A stretch of DNA of 64,000 nt, taken from NCBI GenBank assembly GCA_036337015.1, contig JAYZEZ010000002.1, positions 132,826 through 196,825 on the forward strand, given 5' to 3'. This DNA is from Casp-alpha2 sp036337015 (GTDB taxonomy: Bacteria > Pseudomonadota > Alphaproteobacteria > Rhodospirillales > Casp-alpha2). This document shows positions 46,475 to 56,410 of this stretch, in pieces. How positions within the stretch are numbered: position 1 is the stretch's first letter; each line of letters starts with the position of its first letter. Below the pieces are notes generated by a model. The model saw only the letters and a program-made list of their open reading frames with translations. It had not been told where the DNA came from and ran no database searches. Position numbers and translations under genes: made by a program.

Positions 46475-47044
46475 ATGAAAAGCACGGCACTACCCAAACT
46501 AATTTTTATGACTGACGAAAGTCGACAGAAAGACCCTTTTCCAACCGTACGTTGCTTGCCATCCGGAAGTGCTGTTATTCTACGCCATTATAAAGATCCT
46601 ACTCGTGTTGAATTAGCGACTCGTCTTATCAATGAAACAAGAGGGAAAAAAATCAAAATTTTAATCTCTGGAGATATTCGTTTAGCAACAAAGGTTGGTG
46701 CTCAGGGAATTCATATCCCTGAATTTATGGCCCAACATTGTAGCTGGACATGGCAAAACTGGAGAAAACCAACTTGGCTCATAACTGCAGCCGCTCATTC
46801 ACCAAAAGCATTGATCCGTGCTAAAAAATTAGGTGCTCATGCAGCATTATTATCTCCCGTTTTTTCAACAAACTCACATCCTAACGCACCCCCATTAGGC
46901 GTGCTTAAATTTACTGCTTGGTGCAAAAAAAGCCCTCTTACAGTTTATGCCTTAGGTGGAGTAACACAAACTAATGCTAGGCGACTAAAAAACAGTAACA
47001 TACAAGGAATAGCTGGAATCAGTGCTTTTATAGACAAACACTGA
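46475..47044 (+). CDS. Thiamine-phosphate synthase-like (ThiE/TenI) protein
   Basis: 189 residues of a TIM barrel. LIFMTDESRQ at the start, ISGDIRLATKVGAQGIHIPE, ITAAAHSPKALIRAKKLGAHAALLSPVFSTNSHPNAPPLG and VYALGGVTQTNARRLKNS are the ThiE/TenI landmarks. The LPVFxTxSHPxAPPLG loop is typical, yet the N-terminal HMP-binding residues are altered, so synthase activity is uncertain. It is at the usual place between yggS and the DUF3576 gene. Confidence 0.8.
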   Translation: MKSTALPKLIFMTDESRQKDPFPTVRCLPSGSAVILRHYKDPTRVELATRLINETRGKKIKILISGDIRLATKVGAQGIHIPEFMAQHCSWTWQNWRKPTWLITAAAHSPKALIRAKKLGAHAALLSPVFSTNSHPNAPPLGVLKFTAWCKKSPLTVYALGGVTQTNARRLKNSNIQGIAGISAFIDKH

Positions 47045-47147
47045 CTAATATTAAAAAATTACTATTATGATATTTTTAAGAAAAGCCTTCTGGAGTTTAT
47101 AAGAAAAAATACCTACAATATTAAAAAATGGGATGTATTTTTAATTT

Positions 47148-47732
47148 ATGAAAATTAATAAACTAAATTTAAAATTTTTATTAGTGATGTTTTTTAGCCT
47201 TAGCATCATGTCATTAACCGGTTGCGGAATGTATGACGAGTATGTAGGCGGCGGTAGCAACACGAATAAAGAAGACAATACACAAGCAGACTATCATGAT
47301 GAAACACCTATTGATGAAATTGATTACACCAAAAGGGATACACTCTTCGGCAAGGGCGGCCTAGATAACATCTTTGGAGGCGGTAGTAAGCAGCCAGGTG
47401 GCGGAGAGCTGGGGGTTAATAGTTTTTTATGGCGAGCATCTTTAGATACTATCGCTTTTATGCCGGTTAGTTCTGCCGACCCTTTTGGAGGTGTAATAAT
47501 AACCGACTGGTATTCTCCCAGTGAAGCCCCTAATGAGCGATTTAAACTTAATGTTTATATTTTGGATAAAACGCTCCGTGCCGATGGAATAAGAGTTTCC
47601 GCCTTTCGTCAAGTACAAGACCGATTAGGAAATTGGAAAGACTCTGGCATACCAGATAAAACAGGCACTAAAATAGAGGATGCAATTCTTATAAGAGCAA
47701 GACAATTACGCAATCAGTCTAAAAATGAATAA
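47148..47732 (+). CDS. DUF3576 family lipoprotein
   Basis: 194 residues with a lipoprotein signal: basic start, hydrophobic core to residue 25 and lipobox LTGC. After an Asp/Gly-rich linker (about 30-85) the conserved DUF3576 part begins: GVNSFLWRASLDTIAFMPVSSADPFGGVIITDWYS, and ends with DAILIRARQLR. It is probably anchored in the outer membrane. In Alphaproteobacteria it nearly always precedes leuS and lptE, which suggests an envelope role; none is proved. Confidence 0.88.
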   Translation: MKINKLNLKFLLVMFFSLSIMSLTGCGMYDEYVGGGSNTNKEDNTQADYHDETPIDEIDYTKRDTLFGKGGLDNIFGGGSKQPGGGELGVNSFLWRASLDTIAFMPVSSADPFGGVIITDWYSPSEAPNERFKLNVYILDKTLRADGIRVSAFRQVQDRLGNWKDSGIPDKTGTKIEDAILIRARQLRNQSKNE

Positions 47733-47862
47733 TTTTAATTGGCACAAAAAATTCTTTAGCTAAATGAAAATTTTATTTCCATACCATAATGAATTAGCCT
47801 GGGCAAAAAATAGCCAAGAGAATTCAAATCAAAAATTTTATAATTGAGTTCGTTTAATTAAA

Positions 47863-50406
47863 ATGTCCCGTTACAATTTCAAGGAAACAGAATCTAAGTG
47901 GCAATCCATATGGGAACAGCGCCATAGCTTTCAGGTTGAAAAAGATCCTACTAAATTAAAATACTATGTTTTAGAAATGTTCCCATATCCTTCTGGTCGG
48001 ATACATATGGGGCACGTGCGTAACTATACATTAGGTGATGTAGTTGCCCGGTATAAAAGGGCACAAGGCTTTAATGTGCTTCACCCAATGGGTTGGGATG
48101 CTTTTGGCTTACCAGCAGAAAATGCGGCTATAGCTAATAAGGTTCCCCCTACAGTATGGACCCATGAAAATATTTCAACAATGCGAAATCAGCTGAAATC
48201 AATGGGATTGTCTTATGATTGGTCACGTGAAGTTGCAACTTGTGATAAAAACTATTACCGACACGAACAAAAAATTTTTCTGGAATTCCTTAATGCTGGA
48301 TTAGTTTATCAAAAGGAGTCTTGGGTTAATTGGGATCCAAAAGAAAATACAGTTTTAGCAAATGAACAAGTAATTGATGGCAAGGGTTGGCGATCAGGCG
48401 CGGATGTCGAAAGACGTTTATTTTCTCAATGGTTCTTAAAAATTACTGATTTTTCCAAGGACCTTTTAGATGGTCTTAGGCCCTTAGATCGCTGGCCTGA
48501 TAAAGTTCGTCTGATGCAAGAAAAATGGATAGGTCGATCAGAGGGCGCAACTATTTATTTTAAAATCGAAAACAGTGATCAGAAACTTGAAGTATATACG
48601 ACTAGGCCCGACACTATTTTTGGTGCTTCATTTTGTGCAATTTCACCAAATCACCCCCTTGCATTAAAGTTAAGTGACAAAAATCCGGATTTACAAACTT
48701 TTATTGCTGAATGCAGCCGCTTAGGCACTAGTGAAGCTTCTATTGAAACTGCAGAGAAATTAGGGGTCTTTTCTGGAGTAAATGTTCATCACCCTTTTTT
48801 AAAAGAAAAAATTCTTCCTATTTACATAGCTAACTTTGTTTTAATGGACTACGGGACTGGTGCAATTTTTGGCTGCCCGGCCCATGACCAACGAGATTTA
48901 GATTTTGCAAGAAAATATGGGTTGGACGTCATACCGGTTGTTGCTCCCCAAGATTTAGATCACGATGATTATATGATTAAAAACGAAGCCTTCATTGAAG
49001 ATGGAGTTTTAATAAATTCAATGTTTTTAAATGGGCTTAATATAGATGATGCCAAAAAAACCATTATAGAAATACTTGAAAAGGAAGGTTCGGGTAGAGC
49101 AACTGAAAATTTTCGTCTTCGCGATTGGGGTGTTTCTAGACAACGTTATTGGGGATGTCCTATTCCGATCATTCATTGTGATAAATGTGGTGCGGTTCCA
49201 GTACCAAAAGAGGAGTTGCCAGTTGAATTACCCGATGATGTAAATTTTGATTTTCCTGGTAATCCACTTGAAAATCACCCTACATGGAAAAAAGTCTGCT
49301 GTCCTTTATGTAAAAAAGCAGCCTTAAGAGAAACTGATACTTTCGATACATTTTTTGAATCTTCTTGGTATTTTGCTCGTTTTTGTTCACCTAAAGCAGA
49401 CAGCGCATTCGAACAAAGCGATGCCGACTATTGGCTACCTGTAGATCAGTATATTGGGGGCATTGAACATGCTATTCTTCACCTTTTATACTCCCGTTTT
49501 TTTACTCGTGCATTACAGAAAATCGGATACCTCAATATTTCTGAGCCGTTCGAAGGCCTCTTAACCCAAGGAATGGTTTGCCACGAAACATATAAAAATA
49601 ATGAAGGTGACTGGCTGTTCCCTCACGAAGCAGATCAATACAAAGAATCTAAAAAATCAGTTTTAGTTGGCCGATCAGAAAAAATGAGCAAATCAAAAAA
49701 AAATGTTGTAGATCCCGAAACTATAATCGACACATATGGCGCTGATACCGCTAGACTCTTTATGCTATCAGATAGTCCACCAGAACGTGATTTAGACTGG
49801 ACTGATTCAGGAATTGAAGGAGCTTGGCGTTATGTTAATCGACTATGGAGATTGGTTAATCAGTCAAAAAACATTATTTCAAATTTAAACGATACCCGCC
49901 CAGGGATACTAAGCGAGAATTCTCAAAATATGTTCAAAAAGCTTCATAGAACGATTGATGGCGTTTCTAAAGATCTTGACAAATTTCATTTTAATAAAGC
50001 AGTTGCACGAATACGAGAATTCACTAATGATCTGGAAGCATTCTCAGACGTAGAAGAAAATGCTAATTGGGTGCGCCGGCAAAGTCTTGAAGCTATAATA
50101 TGCCTCATTGGTCCAATGTTACCACATCTGGGAGAAGAATTATGGTATACTTTAGGCTACAAAACGCTTTTGGTTGACACACCTTGGCCTCAGGCTGATC
50201 CAGAAATGCTAGTGGAAGAAAACATGACTGTTGGGGTGCAAATAAATGGTAAATTACGCGGAACAATTCAATTGCCTAAGGATTGCAATGATAAAACAGC
50301 AGAAGAAATGGCTTTAAATCTAGAAAATGTTAAAACTATTATCGGGTCAAACAATATTCGTAAAATTATCGTCGTTCCGAATCGGATTATAAATGTCGTT
50401 ATTTAA
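47863..50406 (+). CDS. leuS: Leucyl-tRNA synthetase
   Basis: Full-length class Ia synthetase of 847 residues. The HIGH motif is in FPYPSGRIHMGHVRNY near 42-57, the CP1 editing domain covers about 220-410 (with TTRPDTIFGASFCAI and GCPAHDQRDLDFA), and the KMSKS motif is EKMSKSKKNVVDP. Its last 14 bases overlap lptE, so the two are translated in a coupled way. Confidence 0.97.
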   Translation: MSRYNFKETESKWQSIWEQRHSFQVEKDPTKLKYYVLEMFPYPSGRIHMGHVRNYTLGDVVARYKRAQGFNVLHPMGWDAFGLPAENAAIANKVPPTVWTHENISTMRNQLKSMGLSYDWSREVATCDKNYYRHEQKIFLEFLNAGLVYQKESWVNWDPKENTVLANEQVIDGKGWRSGADVERRLFSQWFLKITDFSKDLLDGLRPLDRWPDKVRLMQEKWIGRSEGATIYFKIENSDQKLEVYTTRPDTIFGASFCAISPNHPLALKLSDKNPDLQTFIAECSRLGTSEASIETAEKLGVFSGVNVHHPFLKEKILPIYIANFVLMDYGTGAIFGCPAHDQRDLDFARKYGLDVIPVVAPQDLDHDDYMIKNEAFIEDGVLINSMFLNGLNIDDAKKTIIEILEKEGSGRATENFRLRDWGVSRQRYWGCPIPIIHCDKCGAVPVPKEELPVELPDDVNFDFPGNPLENHPTWKKVCCPLCKKAALRETDTFDTFFESSWYFARFCSPKADSAFEQSDADYWLPVDQYIGGIEHAILHLLYSRFFTRALQKIGYLNISEPFEGLLTQGMVCHETYKNNEGDWLFPHEADQYKESKKSVLVGRSEKMSKSKKNVVDPETIIDTYGADTARLFMLSDSPPERDLDWTDSGIEGAWRYVNRLWRLVNQSKNIISNLNDTRPGILSENSQNMFKKLHRTIDGVSKDLDKFHFNKAVARIREFTNDLEAFSDVEENANWVRRQSLEAIICLIGPMLPHLGEELWYTLGYKTLLVDTPWPQADPEMLVEENMTVGVQINGKLRGTIQLPKDCNDKTAEEMALNLENVKTIIGSNNIRKIIVVPNRIINVVI

Positions 50407-50893
50407 AAAAATTTTATACGTTTTTGCTCTTTTTGCTACACAAGGGTGTGGATTCCAGCCTGTATATAATAGCGGGGATCGGGAGAGTTTTCCAGAATTT
50501 GCCCAAATCATAATAAATCAAATTCCCAACAGAAATGGACAAATCCTTCGCAACCATCTCTTATTTGCGCTCAATCCAACTGGGCGCAAATTAAAACCAG
50601 TTTATAATTTAAATATTAAGCTTTCTGAAAACACAACATCATTGGCAGTTCGCAAAAGCGCTTTTGCAACACGTGCTAATTTAACAGTTAGCACTAAATT
50701 TAATTTAAACAGGATTAAAGATAACAAGTCTCTTTATTCTGGAACGTCTAATATTACTGTCAGTTATAATATACTGGATACTGAGTATGCCACCCTTGCC
50801 GTTAAAAAAAATGCTGTAACTCGTGGGTTACTTGAGGTCAGTCAATCTATACATAATCAGCTAGGGTTCTACTTTTCGCGTATACATAACTAG
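50393..50893 (+). CDS. lptE: LPS-assembly lipoprotein LptE
   Basis: 166 residues with a lipobox in ATQGCGFQPVY near residue 19, the usual CGFxPxY start of mature LptE. The rest is the alternating beta pattern of this family, with FAINQIP-like ILRNHLLFALNP and TRANLTVSTKFNL. It plugs LptD in the outer membrane. Overlap with leuS and 15-base spacing to holA mark one operon, leuS-lptE-holA. Confidence 0.88.
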   Translation: MSLFKKILYVFALFATQGCGFQPVYNSGDRESFPEFAQIIINQIPNRNGQILRNHLLFALNPTGRKLKPVYNLNIKLSENTTSLAVRKSAFATRANLTVSTKFNLNRIKDNKSLYSGTSNITVSYNILDTEYATLAVKKNAVTRGLLEVSQSIHNQLGFYFSRIHN

Positions 50894-50908
50894 TGAATTA
50901 TTTTAGAA

Positions 50909-51946
50909 ATGAAAATTTCTGGATCCCGTATTTCTAATTTTTTAAAGCAACCCCAAGAAAAAATCTTAGGTGTTTTATTTTTTGGCCCGGACCAAGGTCT
51001 AGTAAAAGAAAGGTCGAAGCACATAACTAAGTCAGTTATAGAAGATTTGAAAGATCCCTTTAGAGTTAACGAGCTTACACCAGCAGAACTTAAAGAAAAT
51101 CCTCCCCTTTTAATAGATCAAGCTTCTCAATTGTCTTTTAGTGCTGGCAAAAAAGTTATTCGTGTTGTTGACGCCAATGATGCCCTTTCGGATATTTTTA
51201 AAAAATTTTTATCCAGCTCTAGTAATCATACACTAGTTGTTGCAGAAGCTGGTAATCTTACGCCTCGATCTTCTTTAAGAAAGCTATTTGAAAACTCAAA
51301 GGTAGGCGCTGCCATTGGTTGTTATGAAGATGATGCTAATACGTTAGAATCTGTAATTAAAGAAACTCTTCAACATTTTAAGTTAACAGTCTCAAGGGAT
51401 GTTTTATCCTTTCTCACCAGTAATCTTGGATCTAATCGACTTGTAACACGTAGCGAATTAGAAAAACTCGCACTTTATGTAACTGCAAACAAAAAACATG
51501 AGGGTAAAATTTCTATTGATGATGTTATAGCCTGTATTGGTGACAGCGCTGCAAACTCTATGGATCTTTTGGTCTATGCAATGGCTGATGGTAATTTAAA
51601 AGCTCTTGATACATTGTTATATAAGTCCTTTGAGATCGGCACAAATAACGTCAGTATACTAAGAGCTGTGCAACGCCATCTACAAAATTTGCACCTTGTT
51701 ATTGGAAGGGTTGAGAGTGGTCTACCAATTGAAAAAGCAATTGCAACAATACGTCCACCCATAATCTTCAAATATAAACCTCAATTTCGCTTGCAAGTGA
51801 ATAAATGGAAACGGCAAAACCTTAACATAGCTCTCGAACTAATTACCAAAACCGAATTAAATTGTAAATCTAATGGTTTTCCAAGTAACGCTGGATGCCA
51901 TCGTGCCTTAATGCGTATAGCGCAAAATGCTCGTAATTTAAGTTAG
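50909..51946 (+). CDS. holA: DNA polymerase III delta subunit
   Basis: 345 residues. GVLFFGPDQGLVKERSK at 21-37 is the modified Walker-like region of delta, and RNSSRKLFE-like SSLRKLFEN, FLTSNLGSNRLVTRSELEKLALY, SIDDVIACIGDSAANSMDLL and LRAVQRHLQNLHLV follow in the order of the family. It opens the sliding clamp in the clamp loader. Convergent with parB. Confidence 0.92.
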   Translation: MKISGSRISNFLKQPQEKILGVLFFGPDQGLVKERSKHITKSVIEDLKDPFRVNELTPAELKENPPLLIDQASQLSFSAGKKVIRVVDANDALSDIFKKFLSSSSNHTLVVAEAGNLTPRSSLRKLFENSKVGAAIGCYEDDANTLESVIKETLQHFKLTVSRDVLSFLTSNLGSNRLVTRSELEKLALYVTANKKHEGKISIDDVIACIGDSAANSMDLLVYAMADGNLKALDTLLYKSFEIGTNNVSILRAVQRHLQNLHLVIGRVESGLPIEKAIATIRPPIIFKYKPQFRLQVNKWKRQNLNIALELITKTELNCKSNGFPSNAGCHRALMRIAQNARNLS

Positions 51947-51964
51947 TTAAAATATATAAAAGAC

Positions 51965-52879
51965 TTAATTGAAAGATGATTTAACTGCATTTTTATCAAT
52001 TTTTAAAGCGCCACCATTATTTACACGTGACAAAATTTCATCCAGCTGATCTAAGGTTTCATAATCAATAGTTAATGCTCCACCCGTCTTATTAATTTTT
52101 ATTGTGACTTTAAGCCCTAGTAGATTTGTTAAGTCCCTTTCAAGAGCTATGGTGTTAACATCCTTAATTATTCTCTTTTTAGGAGAAGCAATTTCCTTTT
52201 GTTTTAATTTTACCAACTTTTCGGTTTGTCGTACATTTAACCCTTGATCAACCACTTTCTTAGCTATTGTTAATTGATCAGGTGTATTTAACAAAGCTCT
52301 GGCATGGCCAGGTGATAGTTTGTTTTGCTCAAGTAATTTTTTTACAGCCTCAGGAAGGCTCAAAAGTCTAATGATGTTTGCTACATGGCTTCTGCTTTTA
52401 CCAACAGTTTTAGATAGCTCCTCTTGTGTATGAGAAAATTCTTCTATTAAGCGTTGGTATCCCTTTGCTTCTTCTAAAACCGACAAGTCTTGGCGCTGAA
52501 GATTTTCCACCAAACCTAATTCTAAGGCTTCTTGATCTGTTGATTCTTTAATAATAACAGGAACTTCATGAATCTTAGCCATTTGTGCTGCACGCCATCT
52601 TCGTTCACCAGCAATTATTTCAAAGCTTGCATTACTGTCTGAAATGCGACGCACTAAAAGAGGTTGAATTATCCCATTTTTAAGTATTGATTGTGCTAAT
52701 TCTTTAATTTTTATATCATCCATACCGTGGCGTGGTTGATAATGGCCGGGTTTAAGGTTTTCAATAGGAACTTGCCGCGTTCCATTAGCAGAACCAAGAC
52801 CAATTTGCTCTTTAACGTCTTCCCCTAATAATGAAGAAAGGCCGCGTCCTAAACTTTTCCGTTTTTTTTCTAATGTCAT
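51965..52879 (-). CDS. parB: Chromosome-partitioning protein ParB
   Basis: 304 residues. GLGRGLSSLLGE near the start, the CTP-binding core NLKPGHYQPR...IQPLLVRR and GERRWRAAQMAKI, the helix-turn-helix around LSKTVGKSRSHVANIIRLLSLP, and LSPGHARALL are all ParB signatures; the C-terminal dimerisation part ends with ALTIDYETLDQLDEIL. It spreads from the parS sites that flank mnmG. Start overlaps the parA stop by four bases. Confidence 0.97.
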   Translation of the reverse strand: MTLEKKRKSLGRGLSSLLGEDVKEQIGLGSANGTRQVPIENLKPGHYQPRHGMDDIKIKELAQSILKNGIIQPLLVRRISDSNASFEIIAGERRWRAAQMAKIHEVPVIIKESTDQEALELGLVENLQRQDLSVLEEAKGYQRLIEEFSHTQEELSKTVGKSRSHVANIIRLLSLPEAVKKLLEQNKLSPGHARALLNTPDQLTIAKKVVDQGLNVRQTEKLVKLKQKEIASPKKRIIKDVNTIALERDLTNLLGLKVTIKINKTGGALTIDYETLDQLDEILSRVNNGGALKIDKNAVKSSFN

Positions 52880-53688
52880 AAGTTAAGTCGCCTTTCGCGA
52901 TGAATTACTTCGCTTGCAAGACTAAGATACGCTTGAGAACCTGGACAGTTCAAATCATATATTATTACAGGACGACCATGAGATGGGGCTTCGGAAACTC
53001 TCACATTCCGTGGAATAACAGTCTTATAAACCTTATCACCAAAATGCTCGCGCACATCATCTGCAACAAGACCAGATAGACTATTGCGCTTATCGTGCAT
53101 AGTTAAAACAATGCCTTGTATTTCAAGATCAGGATTAAACGCTCCTTTAACTCGTTCAATAGTGTTAACTAACTGGCTAACGCCTTCGAGAGCAAAAAAC
53201 TCACATTGCAAAGGAACAAGAATTGCTTGTGAGGCAACGAGCGCGTTAATCGTAAGCAACCCGAGAGCTGGTGGACAGTCAATAAGCACATAGTCAAATT
53301 CGTTAGCTTCATCACGTAACGTCTCACGCAATCGAAACTCTCTGCGTTCCATATCAACGAGCTCAATTTCTGCGCCTGACAAGTCAACGCCTGAAGGCAT
53401 AATTTGAAGACCAGGAATTTCTGTACTTTGTATTGCCTCCGAAACACGGGATTCGCCTATAAGCACATGATATGAATTACATTCTCGCTTGCTTCTTGGT
53501 ATGCCAAGACCTGTACTAGCATTACCTTGAGGGTCTAAGTCTACAATTAAAACTGACTGTTGAATTGCTGCGAGCGCCGTAGCAAGATTAATCGTGGTAG
53601 TAGTTTTACCCACTCCACCTTTTTGGTTTGCGATAGAAATAATCCGCGATGGGCGAAGGTTCTTAGAAGATTCTCTAGTGTTAATCAT
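52876..53688 (-). CDS. parA: Chromosome-partitioning ATPase ParA
   Basis: 270 residues. The deviant Walker A is SIANQKGGVGKTTTTINLA near 18-36, followed by VLIVDLDPQGNASTGLG and the Walker B VLIDCPPALGLLT. It forms DNA-bound dimers that move ParB-parS complexes. Its start overlaps rsmG by eight bases, so rsmG-parA-parB is one transcript. Confidence 0.98.
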   Translation of the reverse strand: MINTRESSKNLRPSRIISIANQKGGVGKTTTTINLATALAAIQQSVLIVDLDPQGNASTGLGIPRSKRECNSYHVLIGESRVSEAIQSTEIPGLQIMPSGVDLSGAEIELVDMERREFRLRETLRDEANEFDYVLIDCPPALGLLTINALVASQAILVPLQCEFFALEGVSQLVNTIERVKGAFNPDLEIQGIVLTMHDKRNSLSGLVADDVREHFGDKVYKTVIPRNVRVSEAPSHGRPVIIYDLNCPGSQAYLSLASEVIHRERRLNL

Positions 53689-54301
53689 TAGAACTGATTT
53701 CTTCCAATTTAAGAACTCTCCCGGTTGAATTAGATGTACTCTTAATCACGGTTTCTTTCATAATCCAATTTATTTTTGCTCGCGTCAATTCATCTCTCCA
53801 TTTTTTACCTTTTAAAAATAAACAGATCCCCCTCTTATCTAATATCGGGGTTGCAAACTGCAAAAGCTTCTCAACAGAGGCAACCGCTCTAGCAACAATT
53901 ATGTCACAAGAAAGGCCCTTTAATTCTTCGGTTCTTATATTATGAATAATGACATTGGCCTCAGTTGCTAAACTCACCTCCCTTAAAAAGGCACACTTTT
54001 TTGCATTGCTTTCAATTAAATGTATATTGGTTTCTGTTTTACGCATAAAAATGGCTAACACCATCCCAGGAAACCCCGCCCCAGAACCAATGTCAGCTAT
54101 ATTCTTTGAATTTGGGTCTATAAAAGGAATAAGTTGCGTGGAATCTAATATATGACGACGCCAAACATCAAATAAACTATCATTGCTAACTAAATTTACT
54201 TTAGATTGCCACTTTTTTAATTGGTCAACAAAAATATTTAGACGTATCATATCTTCGTTTGAGGCTCCGGAAATATATTGAAATTTTTCAGGAGTTAACA
54301 T
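53681..54301 (-). CDS. rsmG: 16S rRNA m7G527 methyltransferase
   Basis: 206 residues. FVDQLKKWQSKVNLVS, WRRHILDSTQL, IADIGSGAGFPGMVLAI (SAM site) and IVARAVASVEKLL are the RsmG landmarks. It lies between mnmG and parA as in most Alphaproteobacteria. A parS site stands in the 93-base gap upstream. Confidence 0.96.
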   Translation of the reverse strand: MLTPEKFQYISGASNEDMIRLNIFVDQLKKWQSKVNLVSNDSLFDVWRRHILDSTQLIPFIDPNSKNIADIGSGAGFPGMVLAIFMRKTETNIHLIESNAKKCAFLREVSLATEANVIIHNIRTEELKGLSCDIIVARAVASVEKLLQFATPILDKRGICLFLKGKKWRDELTRAKINWIMKETVIKSTSNSTGRVLKLEEISSND

Positions 54302-54360
54302 AATTTTTTGCTTTTAAATGCCATTTTCCCAAACAACTTTTTAATTACAATAGCTATATT

Positions 54361-54376
54361 TGTTTCACGTGAAACA
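54361..54376. promoter_or_regulatory. parS site (perfect consensus)
   Basis: TGTTTCACGTGAAACA is the exact 16-bp ParB-binding palindrome. It lies between rsmG and mnmG, about 0.7 kb from the parA start, as expected for the origin-proximal partition locus. Confidence 0.96.
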
Positions 54377-54394
54377 TTTTATGCTAAGCTTTTA

Positions 54395-56296
54395 TCATGA
54401 AGAAATACGGCGTGGTTGGCGAACATGTCCCAAAAGAATAGTTAGAGCAGCCGGAGTTACTCCGGAAATTCTAGAAGCGGCACCTAGGGTTGCTGGGCGT
54501 GCCTCAACCAATTTAGCTCGCGCCTCGTTTGAAAGACCACAAATAACGTCAAAATCTAAATCATCAGGAAATTCTAGGGCCTCATCTCGACGAAAGGCTT
54601 CAATGTCAGCATTCTGTCGCTCGATATATCCTATATAACTAGCATCAATTTCTAGTTGACGTTGTAATTCCTTCGGAATTTTATGAATTTCTGGCCATAT
54701 TGCAGAAAGTTTATGAATATCTATATCGTTATAAGCCAACAGCTCCCGTGCTGTTCTTATTACTCCGTCCTGATTAATTTGTACGCCGAAGGATTTAAGA
54801 TTATTAGGTGACGCTTTTAACCTCTCCAAAAGTTTGGTACAATCAGATAGTGCCGTTGATTTTTTTTCAAATAGTCGCGCTCTTTTTTGCCCCACACAAC
54901 CAATCTTTTCCCCCTTTTTAGTTAAGCGTTGATCTGCATTGTCCGCTCGCAATTGAAGTCTATATTCAGCTCGTGAGGTAAACATACGGTATGGCTCTGT
55001 TGCACCGAGAGTAACTAAATCATCAATCATAACACCAATGTATGCATCCGCACGATCAAGAATAAAAGGCCCTAGTGAGGCCGCAACAAGCGCAGCATTA
55101 ATTCCAGCCATTAATCCCTGTGCCGCAGCTTCTTCATAGCCTGTGGTGCCATTTATTTGACCAGCTAAAAACAGTCCTTTTGTGCGGTTTGCCTCAAGGC
55201 TTGGTTTAAGCTCTCTTGGGTCAATAAAATCATATTCAATCGCGTATCCGGCTTGAAGCATTTCTGCCTTTTCAAGCCCTGGAATAGTTTTTAAAAATTC
55301 TAATTGAACGTCTTTGGGCAAAGATGTCGAAATTCCATTTGGGTAAACCGTGTTAACATCTAAGCCTTCTGGCTCCAGAAATATTTGGTGATGTTGCCGA
55401 GACTCAAAACGAACGACCTTGTCTTCAATAGATGGACAATACCTCGGTCCAATCCCAGTAATTTTTCCAGAATACATAGCGGATAAATTAAGGTTATTAC
55501 GTATTATATCATGTCCGACAGGTGTTGTTTTCGTTATATGGCAGTTTATTTGTGGCACTTTAATGACTTTGTTCATAAAAGAAAATGGCTGGGGGGGGGT
55601 GTCGCCATGCTGAATTTCAAGTTTATTCCAGTCTATCGTCAGACCATTCAAACGAGGTGGCGTTCCGGTCTTTAAACGGCCAAGTGAAAAGCCTAGTCGC
55701 TTGAATGTATAGGCTAATCCAACAGAAGGCTTATCTCCTATTCTCCCTGCCGGGATTAAAGTATTACCTATGTGGATCATTCCGCGTAAAAAAGTTCCAG
55801 TTGTAACAACTATAGCTTTTGAATGAATTTCTCTGCCACATCTTGTCCGCACGCCTATCACGCGAGATTTAGATTGTTTGCCCGCCTGATTGAAGCCATA
55901 ATTTATAATCAAATCTTCAACAGGTTCATCGAAAATTTCTAAATTTTTTTGTTTGAACATCAGATCTTGTACAGCGATACGATAAAGCTTCCTATCAGCT
56001 TGCGCTCGAGGGCCTTGCACGGCTGGCCCTTTAGATTTATTTAAAGTGCGAAACTGAATGCCTGATCTATCAATGGCCAAACCCATAATTCCATCAAGTG
56101 CGTCAATTTCACGAACCAGCTGACCTTTTGCCACACCACCGATTGCAGGGTTACATGACATTTCCCCAATCGTTTCAATGCGATGCGTTAAAAGAAGCGT
56201 AGCAGCGCCCATTCGTGATGCTGCCGCGGCTGCCTCACAACCAGCATGGCCGCCCCCGATTACAATTACGTCAAAATTATTTTTTAATTCTTTCAT
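54395..56296 (-). CDS. mnmG: tRNA uridine-34 carboxymethylaminomethyl synthase, MnmG subunit
   Basis: 633 residues. VIVIGGGHAGCEAAAAASRMG near the start is the FAD site; GRLKTGTPPRLNG, HGDTPPQPFSF, CPSIEDKVVRF, EYDFIDPRELKPSLE and the C-terminal GVTPAALTILLGHVR are present. It works with MnmE on wobble U34. A run of nine G on the plus strand (55591-55599) codes the Thr-Pro-Pro of HGDTPPQPF and is an odd homopolymer for this AT-rich DNA. Confidence 0.97.
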   Translation of the reverse strand: MKELKNNFDVIVIGGGHAGCEAAAAASRMGAATLLLTHRIETIGEMSCNPAIGGVAKGQLVREIDALDGIMGLAIDRSGIQFRTLNKSKGPAVQGPRAQADRKLYRIAVQDLMFKQKNLEIFDEPVEDLIINYGFNQAGKQSKSRVIGVRTRCGREIHSKAIVVTTGTFLRGMIHIGNTLIPAGRIGDKPSVGLAYTFKRLGFSLGRLKTGTPPRLNGLTIDWNKLEIQHGDTPPQPFSFMNKVIKVPQINCHITKTTPVGHDIIRNNLNLSAMYSGKITGIGPRYCPSIEDKVVRFESRQHHQIFLEPEGLDVNTVYPNGISTSLPKDVQLEFLKTIPGLEKAEMLQAGYAIEYDFIDPRELKPSLEANRTKGLFLAGQINGTTGYEEAAAQGLMAGINAALVAASLGPFILDRADAYIGVMIDDLVTLGATEPYRMFTSRAEYRLQLRADNADQRLTKKGEKIGCVGQKRARLFEKKSTALSDCTKLLERLKASPNNLKSFGVQINQDGVIRTARELLAYNDIDIHKLSAIWPEIHKIPKELQRQLEIDASYIGYIERQNADIEAFRRDEALEFPDDLDFDVICGLSNEARAKLVEARPATLGAASRISGVTPAALTILLGHVRQPRRISS

Positions 56297-56379
56297 TTAG
56301 CGAAATGTAAATTTCGCCATACGTTATGTCAATTAATCCCAAGTATTAATCGGCGTTTAATTTATTATACTTGTTCATA

Positions 56380-56395
56380 TGTTTCACGTGAAAAA
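56380..56395. promoter_or_regulatory. parS-like site, one mismatch
   Basis: TGTTTCACGTGAAAAA differs from the parS consensus at one base (C to A at position 15). It lies between mnmG and mnmE, about 2 kb from the perfect site. The core TTTCACGTGAAA is intact, so ParB binding is likely. Confidence 0.85.
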
Positions 56396-56410
56396 ATATT
56401 TGTATCGACC

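Noticed and set aside
54360..54638. 92-codon plus-strand frame beginning MFHVKH over the parS site
   Set aside because: It starts in the parS palindrome and runs antisense through the conserved end of mnmG; no family features.
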